Shown: one piece after another, positions 1 through 7,424 of the stretch
Layout of the letters: each line of letters opens with the position of its first letter
How positions within the stretch are numbered: position 1 is the first letter of the stretch
Assembly (NCBI GenBank): GCA_002378665.1
Contig: DFSO01000094.1
Span: 134,574 to 148,775 of the forward strand
Length of the DNA stretch: 14,202 nt
Source: Loktanella sp. UBA3435
GTDB lineage: Bacteria; Pseudomonadota; Alphaproteobacteria; Rhodobacterales; Rhodobacteraceae
Direction of reading: 5' to 3'
Translations under genes and position numbers: made by a program
Notes under the pieces: generated by a model
What the model was told of the DNA's origin: nothing
Database searches by the model: none
What the model saw: the letters and a program-made list of their open reading frames with translations, nothing else

Positions 1-81
1 TTTTGCAATATGTACGGTATGCAGGGCGCTCACAAGCGAATTCATCGGTGCACGCTGTGTGCACGTAAATCACACCCCGTT
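1..81. other. Left-edge stretch downstream of tadA, no gene seen
   Basis: No convincing coding sequence lies between the window edge and the tadA stop codon. An open frame enters on the plus strand from position 10, but it runs antisense through tadA and resembles no family. The only structure is a pair of GTGCAC hexamers at 48-53 and 59-64, listed separately. I see no T-rich tract that would make them a terminator. Confidence 0.4.
48..64. repeat. Two GTGCAC hexamers 11 bp apart
   Basis: GTGCAC occurs at 48-53 and again at 59-64, a start-to-start distance of 11 bp. The hexamer is its own reverse complement, so the pair can also fold as a 6-bp stem with a 5-nt loop. The same hexamer with the same 11-bp step appears four times inside znuC (11051-11089). 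This could be a site for a dimeric DNA-binding protein, or chance. No poly-T tract follows, so a terminator role is not supported. Confidence 0.4.
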
Positions 82-528
82 TTAGCGGCGTTTCGCGAAG
101 AACTCTCGCAGCAACTCTTCCGACGCCTGCGCCCCGATCCCATCATAGATTTCGGGCTTGTGATGGCATGTGGCATGCTCAAACACCCTTGGTCCCTGCG
201 CCACACCGCCCGATTTCGGGTCAGCCGCACCGTAATACAGCCGCGCGATCCTTGCGTTCGAAATCGCCGCTGCACACATCGGGCAAGGCTCTAACGTAAC
301 GTAAAGATCATAGCCCGTAAGCCGTTCTTGCCCCAAAGCAGTACAGGCCGCGCGAATGGCCAAAATCTCTGCATGTGCGGTTGGGTCATTCAACTCCCGC
401 GTGCGATTTCCTGCTTTAGAAACAACGCCTTCAGGCCCAACCACCACGGCACCACAAGGCACCTCGCCCCGCGCTGCGGCGGCGATTGCTTCGGCTAGTG
501 CGGCCTGCATGTGACTGGTAAAACTCAT
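82..528 (-). CDS. tadA: tRNA-specific adenosine deaminase TadA
   Basis: This cytidine/deoxycytidylate deaminase-fold enzyme is expected to convert adenosine 34 of tRNA-Arg(ACG) to inosine, allowing wobble decoding. From the chosen start the protein has 148 residues, typical for TadA. The zinc site is visible as HAE at residues 52-54 (His ligand and catalytic Glu) and PCPMC at 81-85 (two Cys ligands), and the N-terminal PCGAVVV strand is intact. An upstream in-frame ATG at 600 would add 24 residues unlike the family and would overlap the divergent methyltransferase gene, so the ATG at 526-528 (protein start MSFTSHMQ) is preferred; a further Met lies at residue 7. It is divergent from the next gene with about 60 bp between them. 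Annotation as TadA rather than another deaminase rests on the EPCPMCAAAI context and length. Confidence 0.93.
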   Translation of the reverse strand: MSFTSHMQAALAEAIAAAARGEVPCGAVVVGPEGVVSKAGNRTRELNDPTAHAEILAIRAACTALGQERLTGYDLYVTLEPCPMCAAAISNARIARLYYGAADPKSGGVAQGPRVFEHATCHHKPEIYDGIGAQASEELLREFFAKRR

Positions 529-591
529 GCTATTTGATGCCTCACGCCATATCATTCTTGCAACCCCCAATTTGTCGGACCAAGGTGCGTT

Positions 592-1374
592 ATGGCTCAA
601 GATATTTATGATCCGGCCTTTGTTGCCAGCTTATTTGACCGATGCTCCACCCGTTATCGCCGTTGGAGCGCTGTGTCGTCGTTTGGCTTTGTTTGGCTCT
701 GGCGCAAACAATGTGTAGATCGCCTCGTAGGCCAGTCTAACGTCGCCCGCATCCATGAAGGCACCCTTTCGCCACGCATTCCAAAAGTCACGCAAGTCAT
801 TGATCTTATGGCAGGAACTGGTGAAGTCTGGCCTCATGTTCTGGGTGCATTCCCGCGCGCCCAGATCACCGCCATCGACATTTCCCCCGCCATGCACGCC
901 GAGGCGATCACCAAACTCCACGGCACCCGCGCCCATAAAATTAACCACCTGACCGCCAATGCGCTTGATGATGATCTGCCCGCAAACACCGCTGATCTCC
1001 TTGTGGCGACTTTCGGGCTCAAAACCTTCAACAAGGAGCAACAAACCGTCCTTGCAGGTCAAATCGCCCGTATTCTGATGCCGGGTGGCAGCTTTTCCTT
1101 GATCGAAGCATCTGATCCCATAGGGTGGCCGCTCCGCCCCTTCTACCGCGCCTACCTACACGGTGCATTGCCTCTCATCGAACGGCTATTTCTTAAGGCT
1201 GCACAAGACTTTAGCATGATTAGCACCTATACGAGAAACTTTGAAAACTGCCGTCATATGGAAAGCGCATTACGCGACGCAGGCCTCAAAGTGACTTATA
1301 AAAAGCACTTTTTCGGCTGTGCGACCTCTATTGCAGGCACAAAGCCGATTGCGCAAAAACCCGTCACGCCGTAA
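592..1374 (+). CDS. Class I SAM-dependent methyltransferase (UbiE/COQ5-like)
   Basis: This is a 260-residue methyltransferase of the Rossmann class. SAM motif I is clear at residues 69-80 (VIDLMAGTGEVW), followed by the acidic end of strand 2 in ITAIDISPAM (Asp96) and a LLVATFGLKTF motif IV-like strand. The N-terminal block with FDRCSTRYRRW and WLWRKQ resembles the UbiE/menaquinone-ubiquinone methyltransferase family, but those enzymes are usually chosen by stronger motifs, so the substrate is unknown (quinone, lipid or other small molecule). The C-terminal Phe/Tyr-rich part fits a lid over a hydrophobic substrate. A weak ribosome-binding site (AAGGTG) precedes the ATG. The gene ends 9 bp before the rluB-like gene and is probably cotranscribed with it. 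Confidence 0.8.
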   Translation: MAQDIYDPAFVASLFDRCSTRYRRWSAVSSFGFVWLWRKQCVDRLVGQSNVARIHEGTLSPRIPKVTQVIDLMAGTGEVWPHVLGAFPRAQITAIDISPAMHAEAITKLHGTRAHKINHLTANALDDDLPANTADLLVATFGLKTFNKEQQTVLAGQIARILMPGGSFSLIEASDPIGWPLRPFYRAYLHGALPLIERLFLKAAQDFSMISTYTRNFENCRHMESALRDAGLKVTYKKHFFGCATSIAGTKPIAQKPVTP

Positions 1375-1383
1375 GGCAAGCCT

Positions 1384-2196
1384 ATGAACAAAGACATGCC
1401 CGCAGGCGACCGTATCGCCAAAGTCCTTTCCCGCGCTGGCGTTGCCTCGCGCCGCGAATCTGAACGTATGATCGAAGAAGGTCGTGTTTCGGTGAACGGT
1501 AAAACCATCACCAGCCCCGCCCTCAACGTGACTGACGCCGACAAGATCGTCGTCGACGGCAAACGCATCGGCGCACCCGAAGCCCCGCGCATGTGGCTGT
1601 ACCACAAACCTGCTGGCCTCGTGACATCTGAGCGCGATGAAAAAGACCGTCCGACTGTCTTTGGTGCCCTGCCCGAAACTATGCCACGCGTGATGTCTGT
1701 GGGCCGTTTGGATATCAACTCCGAAGGGCTTCTGATCCTCACAAACGACGGGGAAATAAAGAGAAAACTCGAATTGCCCTCCACTGGCTGGCTCCGCCGC
1801 TACCGTGTTCGGATTAACGGTTCGGTCTCCGAGGCACGTCTTGACGAGCTACGTAAAGGCATCACTGTTGACGGCATTCACTACCAGCCGATGATCGTGA
1901 CATTCGACCGCCAACAAGGTGCGAACGCATGGCTGACCGTGTCGATCCGCGAAGGCAAAAACCGCGAAATCCGTCGTACGATGGAGGCCATCGGCGTCGT
2001 CGTAAACCGGCTGATCCGCGTCAGCTATGGACCTTTCCAGCTTGGTAACCTCGCCCAAGGCGAAGTCGAAGAACTTAAGGCCCGCGTCGTACGCGACCAA
2101 TTGGGCCTCGAATCAAAGCCAGAGCCGCAAAGAACCCGCAAACCCATCGCAAGATCCAAGTCGGGCGCACCGACGGGGAAAAACCGTACACGTTGA
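1384..2196 (+). CDS. rluB: rRNA pseudouridine synthase, RluB/RsuA family
   Basis: The 270-residue protein has an N-terminal S4 RNA-binding domain (about residues 8-62, with IAKVLSRAGVASRRESERMI and VNGK) followed by a RsuA/RluB/E/F pseudouridine synthase domain. The catalytic aspartate is Asp110 in the signature GRLDINSEGLLILTNDGE. The conserved KNREIRRTMEAIG block with RLIRVSYGPF follows, and the protein ends in a basic tail rich in Lys and Arg. RluB makes pseudouridine 2605 of 23S rRNA in E. coli. The S4 domain and single-domain length suit RluB, but RluE/F or RsuA specificity cannot be excluded from sequence alone. It lies 9 bp after the methyltransferase gene, with AAGGCA as a plausible ribosome-binding site. 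Confidence 0.88.
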   Translation: MNKDMPAGDRIAKVLSRAGVASRRESERMIEEGRVSVNGKTITSPALNVTDADKIVVDGKRIGAPEAPRMWLYHKPAGLVTSERDEKDRPTVFGALPETMPRVMSVGRLDINSEGLLILTNDGEIKRKLELPSTGWLRRYRVRINGSVSEARLDELRKGITVDGIHYQPMIVTFDRQQGANAWLTVSIREGKNREIRRTMEAIGVVVNRLIRVSYGPFQLGNLAQGEVEELKARVVRDQLGLESKPEPQRTRKPIARSKSGAPTGKNRTR

Positions 2197-2257
2197 ACCC
2201 TTGTCGGCGCTGCATGGTTGTGCATGTTAGGCGCTAACAATATTGGGATATTTTACC

Positions 2258-3079
2258 GTGGCTGACCTGCTGACTCTCGAAAACGCAACCAACCTGATCA
2301 TGCTCTGCTTTTTGCAAGCTGTGTTGGGCTTTGATAACTTGCTCTACATTTCGATCGAGAGCCAACGCGCACCTGTTGCCCAACAAAAAGCCGTACGCAC
2401 CTGGGGTATTCTGATCGCTGTCGCCCTGCGGATCGTCCTGCTGTTCGTGATGATCAAGCTGATCGCGCTGCTCTCGGAGCCGTTTTACATCTTCAACTGG
2501 CCTGGCGTGCTTGAAGGCGGCGTGAACTTTGCGACCTGTGTCTTTGTCATCGGCGGCGCCTTCATCATGTATACGGCCGTGAAAGAGATCAGCCACATGC
2601 TGTCGCTCGACGGCTTAGGCCATGATATTGAAGGAAAATCTTCAAAGTCGGCAACTCGAGTGGTTGTGCTGATTGTCATTATGAACCTGATCTTCTCGTT
2701 TGATTCCGTGCTTTCTGCTCTGGCCATAACGGACGTCTTTCCTGTGCTAGCAATCGCCATCGGCCTGTCTGGGGTCGCGATGCTTTTGCTCGCTGACGGT
2801 GTGACCCGCTTTCTAGAAAAGAACCGCATGTATGAGGTGCTTGGCCTTTTCATCCTGCTGATCGTTGGCGTTGTTTTGCTAGGTGAAGCAGGCGTTGCTG
2901 CGGCCCATGCGGTGCATGACGATACACTCAACATCAAAGTATTCGGCCAAGACATCATCCCGATGTCAAAGTCGACCTTCTACTTCTCTGTCGTCGTTTT
3001 GTTCGCGGTCGAAATCCTGCAATCAGGTTACAGCCGCAAACTGAACGCCGAACGCAAAGCACTACAGAAACACTCGTAA
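2258..3079 (+). CDS. TerC-family integral membrane protein
   Basis: This is a polytopic inner-membrane protein of the TerC family, which includes tellurite-resistance TerC and Mn2+ exporters such as Alx. I see about seven hydrophobic spans. The two family signatures are present: LQAVLGFDN near the N-terminus (Asp26) and LIFSFDSVLSAL in the middle (Asp149), the acidic residues thought to bind the metal. The start is uncertain. The longest frame opens at a TTG at 2243, and I prefer the in-frame GTG at 2258 because family members begin close to the DLLTLEN segment. Neither start has a strong Shine-Dalgarno sequence. Metal specificity cannot be read from the sequence. Only about 60 bp separate it from rluB, too little for a yybP-ykoY Mn riboswitch. 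It precedes the XpaC/TelA genes, and TerC and TelA families recur together in Ter-type stress loci. Confidence 0.88.
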   Translation: MADLLTLENATNLIMLCFLQAVLGFDNLLYISIESQRAPVAQQKAVRTWGILIAVALRIVLLFVMIKLIALLSEPFYIFNWPGVLEGGVNFATCVFVIGGAFIMYTAVKEISHMLSLDGLGHDIEGKSSKSATRVVVLIVIMNLIFSFDSVLSALAITDVFPVLAIAIGLSGVAMLLLADGVTRFLEKNRMYEVLGLFILLIVGVVLLGEAGVAAAHAVHDDTLNIKVFGQDIIPMSKSTFYFSVVVLFAVEILQSGYSRKLNAERKALQKHS

Positions 3080-3142
3080 AGCGGCTTCAGAACGCTTATT
3101 GTAAAAGGGTCCTTCATTTTCGGCCAAGCCTAAGGGGGCACT
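3080..3142 (+). promoter_or_regulatory. Gap before the small-peptide operon, with strong ribosome-binding site
   Basis: This 63-bp gap separates the TerC gene from the small-peptide gene. It ends in a strong ribosome-binding site (TAAGGGGG at 3131-3138) placed 4 bp before the ATG at 3143, which is the main reason to accept that short gene. A weak 5-bp stem (AAGCG at 3079-3083 with CGCTT at 3093-3097) follows the TerC stop but lacks a T tract, so it is not called a terminator. No clear promoter was recognised. Read-through from terC is possible. Confidence 0.4.
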
Positions 3143-3229
3143 ATGCCTAAACCATTTCAACGCGGCGCCTATGTCGTCCTGATCGTGCTGCTGTTTGGCG
3201 TCACATCTGGCTGGTTGGGGGCGCTCTGA
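3143..3229 (+). CDS. 28-residue single-pass membrane peptide coupled to xpaC
   Basis: A short reading frame encodes 28 residues beginning MPKPFQRGAYVV, with a positively charged N-terminus followed by one hydrophobic span (about residues 10-28: YVVLIVLLFGVTSGWLGAL). It has a strong ribosome-binding site (TAAGGGGG) and its stop overlaps the ATG of the next gene as TGATG, a layout typical of translational coupling. These three signals together make it a likely real gene despite its size. No family is recognised. By position it may be a small subunit or stabiliser of the XpaC-like membrane protein, or its translation may simply gate expression of the downstream gene. The peptide could insert with N-in topology, given the Lys and Arg before the hydrophobic span. 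Confidence 0.65.
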   Translation: MPKPFQRGAYVVLIVLLFGVTSGWLGAL

Positions 3230-4098
3230 TGGCCAAGACGTTCGGCGGAAAATTTAGCCCAAACGGCGCAAGCGGCACTGGCCCGCTTGAGGTGATTGAT
3301 AATCGCCAAGTGGATGCGGCTGGCGGGCGTTCAAACCTGTTGTTCATCCCTGCGATTGTGCTGGTGGCGACAACTTTTTCGGATGGTCCTGTGTCGCTGA
3401 TCACAGGTCTTGTCGGTGCCGGTGCGTTGACCCTCGCCGCGATGCTTTTGCGCGAAGGACTACGCGCCGAGGCCGCATATGACTTGCGCAAAGTGGCCCG
3501 CCGCCCTGCGTTTCCGCGCAAAATACTCGCCTCTGCCCTAACGGGTGTGGGGGTCGCAATCGCCTCTTATGCCCATGATACCAGCGTCTTAACTGCGCTG
3601 CTATATGGTGTCGCTGGCCTTGCGGTGCATGTTGCGGCATTTGGGATTGATCCGATGCGCGACAAACGGATGGAGGGGATCGACACTTTCCAACAGGACC
3701 GCGTCGCCAAAGTGGTAGATGAGGCCGAAGCCTATCTGAACGTCATGAAAGGCCAGATCGAAGGGCTTGGCGACCGCCAAATCCTGATCCGCGTGAATGC
3801 GTTTCAGGCTGCCGCACGCAAGATGATCCGCACCGTGGAAGAAGACCCCCGCGACCTTACTGGCGCACGGAAATTCTTGGGCGTTTACTTGATGGGTGCA
3901 CGTGATGCGACGGTGAAATTCGTTGATCTGTATCGCCGTTCAAAGGACGCAACAGCGCGTGCCAACTTTGAGAGCCTGCTCGGCGATTTGGAACAAAACT
4001 TCGCCGCCCGCACCGAAAAAATGTTGCTCGATGATCGCAGCGACATGGACATTGAAATCAAAGTGCTGCGCGACCGTTTGCAGCGCGAAGGCGTTTAA
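3229..4098 (+). CDS. XpaC-like (5-bromo-4-chloroindolyl phosphate hydrolysis family) membrane protein
   Basis: This 289-residue protein has four hydrophobic segments in two hairpins (about residues 37-50, 54-74, 98-114 and 119-139), then a long soluble helical region (about 145-289) rich in charged residues, with RVAKVVDEAEAYLNVMKGQ and RKMIRTVEEDPRDL. That layout and sequence style match the XpaC family, named for hydrolysis of a chromogenic phosphate in Bacillus. That activity is old and unproven biochemically, so an enzymatic role should not be assumed. In B. subtilis xpaC lies directly before yaaN, a TelA homologue, and the same order is seen here with telA 27 bp downstream. The likely role is a membrane platform for the TelA coiled-coil protein (inference). 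Its ATG overlaps the small-peptide stop. Confidence 0.8.
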   Translation: MAKTFGGKFSPNGASGTGPLEVIDNRQVDAAGGRSNLLFIPAIVLVATTFSDGPVSLITGLVGAGALTLAAMLLREGLRAEAAYDLRKVARRPAFPRKILASALTGVGVAIASYAHDTSVLTALLYGVAGLAVHVAAFGIDPMRDKRMEGIDTFQQDRVAKVVDEAEAYLNVMKGQIEGLGDRQILIRVNAFQAAARKMIRTVEEDPRDLTGARKFLGVYLMGARDATVKFVDLYRRSKDATARANFESLLGDLEQNFAARTEKMLLDDRSDMDIEIKVLRDRLQREGV

Positions 4099-4125
4099 GC
4101 CTGTAATAAGTAAGGGAGACATCAT

Positions 4126-5316
4126 ATGTCTGAAGATATCCGTCAAAAAGCCGAGGCTGCATTAGCCGAAGTTGAAAAAGTGACAGCCGTCGTGCTGGCC
4201 GAACCCACTGGTGAACTGGTGAGCATGGCCGAGGCTGACAAACCCACGACTGCAGAAATCAAACGCCGCATGGACGAAATCGACATGAGCGACACACAGT
4301 CGATCGTGTCCTTTGGCTCTTCTGCTCAGGCCGAATTGCAGGTCATCAGCCAGTCGATGCTGGCAGGTGTACGCAACAAAGATGTTGGCCCAGCCGGTGA
4401 CAGCCTGCGCAATATCGTCAGCACAATTCGCGGCTTCTCGATTTCCGAACTTGATGTGCGTCGCAAGCGGTCTTGGTGGGAAAAGTTGCTGGGCCGTGCG
4501 GCCCCAATGGCAAAATTTGTTGCACGTTTTGAAGATGTTCAAGGCCAGATCGACATGATCACCGATGATCTATTAAAGCACGAGCATGTGCTTTTGAAAG
4601 ACATCGAAAGCCTTGATGTGCTCTATGACAAGACACTCCAATTCTACGACGAACTCGCGCTTTATATCGCCGCTGGCGAAGCCAAAATCGCCGAGCTTGA
4701 TGGCACCGTGATTCCAAAGAAAGAGCTTCAGGTATCCAAGGCGCCAGAAGACAAAGCCGTGATGATGGCGCAGGAATTGCGCGATATCCGCTCTGCACGT
4801 GATAATCTGGAACGCCGTGTGCACGACCTCAAACTGACACGTCAGGTCACGATGCAGTCCCTGCCCTCGATCCGCCTTGTGCAAGAAAATGACAAGTCGC
4901 TTGTGACTAAGATCAACTCGACTTTGGTCAACACTGTGCCACTTTGGGAAACTCAATTGGCGCAAGCAGTGACGATCCAACGCTCTGCCGAGGCCGCCGA
5001 AGCCGTGCGCGATGCCAACGATCTGACCAACGATCTGCTGACTGCCAACGCTAAGAACTTGCGTGACGCCAACAAGGTGATCCGTCAGGAAATGGAACGC
5101 GGCGTGTTTGATATCAACGCGGTGAAAGAGGCCAACGCCAACCTGATCGCCACGATAAACGAGAGCCTTGAGATTGCGGATGAAGGCAAGCGCAAGCGTG
5201 CAGAAGCCGAGCTTGAACTCAAGAAGATGGAAGAAGAGTTGAAAAACACGCTCGCTTCCGCAAAGGCCCGCAAAACTGGCACTGGCGACAATGTCGGCAC
5301 AGCGGCTGGCGCATAA
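4126..5316 (+). CDS. telA: Toxic anion resistance protein, TelA/KlaA family
   Basis: A 396-residue, almost wholly helical cytosolic protein of the TelA family (plasmid KlaA/TelA, B. subtilis YaaN and YceH). The family core is visible: RRKRSWWEKLLGR around residues 112-123, then FVARFEDVQGQIDMITDDLLKHEHVLLKDIESLDVLYDKTLQFYDELALYI and a further helical block with NLERRVHDL. The C-terminal 90 residues are rich in Ala, Glu and Lys and probably coiled coil. The family is linked to tellurite and cell-envelope stress resistance, but its molecular activity is unknown. A good ribosome-binding site (AAGGGAG) lies before the ATG. Its stop TAA is followed at once by the ATG of the lipoprotein gene with no intergenic base, so the two are almost certainly cotranslated. 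Confidence 0.9.
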   Translation: MSEDIRQKAEAALAEVEKVTAVVLAEPTGELVSMAEADKPTTAEIKRRMDEIDMSDTQSIVSFGSSAQAELQVISQSMLAGVRNKDVGPAGDSLRNIVSTIRGFSISELDVRRKRSWWEKLLGRAAPMAKFVARFEDVQGQIDMITDDLLKHEHVLLKDIESLDVLYDKTLQFYDELALYIAAGEAKIAELDGTVIPKKELQVSKAPEDKAVMMAQELRDIRSARDNLERRVHDLKLTRQVTMQSLPSIRLVQENDKSLVTKINSTLVNTVPLWETQLAQAVTIQRSAEAAEAVRDANDLTNDLLTANAKNLRDANKVIRQEMERGVFDINAVKEANANLIATINESLEIADEGKRKRAEAELELKKMEEELKNTLASAKARKTGTGDNVGTAAGA

Positions 5317-6285
5317 ATGACAGTTTGGGGCGGCAGTTTATGGGGTGTTTTGGGTCTTATGGCCCTGACCGCTTGCACCCCTGCGCTGTCGCCCCAACCT
5401 GAACCCGTTCCGCCAACGCCGCCTCAGGCGCGGGTAGAGACGCCCACACCAATTACACCGATTATAGCCCAGCCGATCCCGCAAGATGACACTTTGCGCA
5501 TCTATTATAAGCGGCTCGAAAATGACCTGGTCAATCGCGGCCTGCTTCGTACCGACGGCGGCGGGCCCGATACGCCTTTCACCGACACTCAGCTGACGCG
5601 CAATTTCGTCCGCATCGCGCTATTCGACGAATATATAAGCGATGCCAATGGGTTGCGGGCAAGTCCGACGGAATCGAAATTGCGTCGCTGGGAACAACCT
5701 GTGCGCATGTCGGTTCAATTTGGGGCCAGCACAAGCGCCGAACAACGCGTCAAAGACAAAGCAAACGTCACAGCTTTTGCGCAGCGATTGTCGCGTATTT
5801 CGGGCCTTCCGATTTCCCAAACGGACAATGATCCCAACTATTTCGTCCTTTTCCTAAGCGAGAATGATCGTCTTGGATCAGAAGCACGCTTGCGCCAAAT
5901 CGTTCCAGGAATTGCTCAAAGCTCGCTGCGTGCGATCCTGGCTTTGCCGCGCGATCAGCTTTGCATCGTTGTTGCATTCTCCGAACCGGGCCGATCAGAA
6001 TATACAAAGGCCGTGGCCGTGATCCGCGACGAACACCCCGACCTTATGCGCAAATCTTGCGTTCACGAGGAACTGGCCCAAGGGTTAGGTCTTGCCAACG
6101 ACAGCCCTGCCGCGCGTCCGTCGATATTCAACGACGACGAAGAATTCGGGCTGCTCACAACCCACGATGAATTGTTGCTCAAAATGCTTTACGACAAACG
6201 CTTGTCGTCTGGCATGGACGCGGCCCAAGCCGCACCAATCGCAAAAATCATCGCGACAGAATTGACAGGCGGCGGCGCGAGCTAG
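5317..6285 (+). CDS. DUF2927-domain lipoprotein with degenerate metzincin-like C-terminus
   Basis: This 322-residue protein begins with a lipoprotein signal ending in LTAC (Cys20), followed by a Pro-rich linker to about residue 50, so the mature protein should be lipid-anchored outside the inner membrane. The rest matches DUF2927-type proteins. The segment EELAQGLGLAND (residues 251-262) lines up with the metzincin zinc motif HExxHxxGxxH, but the three His positions are Glu, Gln and Asn while the catalytic Glu and the Gly are kept. It is followed by SIFND (269-273) in the place of a Met-turn and LTTHDELLLKMLYD (281-293), which resembles the closing helix of matrixins. I infer a zincin fold without a normal zinc site, probably a binding protein rather than a protease. 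It directly abuts telA and precedes the SPFH gene by 25 bp. Confidence 0.75.
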   Translation: MTVWGGSLWGVLGLMALTACTPALSPQPEPVPPTPPQARVETPTPITPIIAQPIPQDDTLRIYYKRLENDLVNRGLLRTDGGGPDTPFTDTQLTRNFVRIALFDEYISDANGLRASPTESKLRRWEQPVRMSVQFGASTSAEQRVKDKANVTAFAQRLSRISGLPISQTDNDPNYFVLFLSENDRLGSEARLRQIVPGIAQSSLRAILALPRDQLCIVVAFSEPGRSEYTKAVAVIRDEHPDLMRKSCVHEELAQGLGLANDSPAARPSIFNDDEEFGLLTTHDELLLKMLYDKRLSSGMDAAQAAPIAKIIATELTGGGAS

Positions 6286-6310
6286 CCCCACAGCACAAGG
6301 AGCCTCACAC

Positions 6311-7408
6311 ATGGGCATTTTCGATTTTCTGAGCGGCGAATTTATCGACGTTATTCATTGGACAGATGACACCCGCGACACGATGGTCTGGCGTTTCGAG
6401 CGTGAAGGCCACGAGATCAAATACGGTGCCAAACTCACCGTCCGCGAAGGTCAAGCCGCTGTTTTCGTTCACGAAGGTCAGTTGGCTGACGTCTTCACCC
6501 CGGGTCTTTATATGCTTGAGACCAACAACATGCCGATCCTGACGACCCTGAACCACTGGGATCACGGCTTCAAAAGCCCGTTCAAGTCCGAGGTGTATTA
6601 CGTCAACACCACCCGCTTTAACGATCTGAAATGGGGCACGAAAAACCCGATCATGTTGCGCGATCCAGAGTTCGGCCCGACGCGCATCCGTGCCTTTGGT
6701 ACCTATTCGGTCAAGGTCTCTGATCCAGCCGTATTTATGCGCGAAATCGTGGGCACCGACGGTGAATTCACGATGGATGAGATCAGCTTCCAGATCCGCA
6801 ATATCATCGTGCAAGAGTTCAGCCGCGTCATCGCGTCTTGTGGCATTCCCGTGCTCGATATGGCCGCGAATACCGCTGACTTGGGCAAGCTGGTTGCCAC
6901 AACAATCAGTGCTACAATCGCGCAATATGGTCTGATGATCCCTGAACTCTACATCGAAAACATCAGCTTGCCAGAGGCGGTTGAGGCCGCTTTGGACAAG
7001 CGCACATCGATGGGCATTGCAGGCGATTTAGGCAAATTCACCCAATATTCCACAGCCGAGGCAATGACCGCAGCTGCATCCAATCCAAGCGGCGGTGACG
7101 GCATGGGTGCTGGCCTTGGGATGGGTATGGGCATGGCGATGGCCAACCAAATGCAAACGGGTCCGTGGGGGCCAATGCCGACACCACCCACCGCGCCGCC
7201 TGTCGAACATGTCTGGCATATTGCCGTTGATGGTGCGGTCACGGGGCCATTCTCCAAGGCTTCGATGGGGCGTATGGTCACGGACGGGACTTTGTCCCGC
7301 GAAAGCCAAGTCTGGACGCAGGGCCAAGACGGATGGATGCGTGCGGATGCCGTGATGGAATTGGCGCAGCTATTCACCGTCATGCCACCACCGCCACCAG
7401 GCGCCTGA
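6311..7408 (+). CDS. SPFH/Band-7 protein with C-terminal GYF_2 domain (YdjI-like)
   Basis: The 365-residue protein has an SPFH (stomatin/prohibitin/flotillin/HflK-C) domain over about residues 30-230, close to the B. subtilis YdjI/virion-core-like branch. Visible features are the MGIFDFLSGEFIDVIHW start and the REGQAAVFVHEGQLADVFTPGLYML block, with EVYYVNT and ALDKRTSMGIAGDL further on. A flexible Gly/Met-rich linker (about 257-282) and a Pro run lead to a GYF_2 domain (about 300-352, with WHIAVDGAVTGPFS and QVWTQGQDGW), a fold used in other proteins to bind proline-rich peptides. The end is MPPPPPGA. There is no transmembrane span, so it likely sits on the inner face of the membrane in oligomers. 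In B. subtilis YdjI helps recruit PspA to the membrane; no PspA is encoded in this window. A strong ribosome-binding site (AAGGAG) precedes it. Confidence 0.87.
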   Translation: MGIFDFLSGEFIDVIHWTDDTRDTMVWRFEREGHEIKYGAKLTVREGQAAVFVHEGQLADVFTPGLYMLETNNMPILTTLNHWDHGFKSPFKSEVYYVNTTRFNDLKWGTKNPIMLRDPEFGPTRIRAFGTYSVKVSDPAVFMREIVGTDGEFTMDEISFQIRNIIVQEFSRVIASCGIPVLDMAANTADLGKLVATTISATIAQYGLMIPELYIENISLPEAVEAALDKRTSMGIAGDLGKFTQYSTAEAMTAAASNPSGGDGMGAGLGMGMGMAMANQMQTGPWGPMPTPPTAPPVEHVWHIAVDGAVTGPFSKASMGRMVTDGTLSRESQVWTQGQDGWMRADAVMELAQLFTVMPPPPPGA

Positions 7409-7424
7409 GGTTGTAATAGTTAAA

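Noticed and set aside
529..600. Upstream ATG at 600 as the tadA start
   Set aside because: It would add 24 residues unlike TadA and overlap the divergent methyltransferase start. The ATG at 526-528 gives the normal family length.
2197..2257. yybP-ykoY manganese riboswitch before the TerC-family gene
   Set aside because: The gap is about 60 bp, too short for that riboswitch, and I see no matching paired elements.
3079..3097. Terminator after the TerC gene
   Set aside because: Only a 5-bp stem with a 9-nt loop and no T tract, too weak to call.
6305..6925. 206-residue open frame on the minus strand opposite the SPFH gene
   Set aside because: It is entirely antisense to a well-conserved SPFH coding region, with no recognisable domain.
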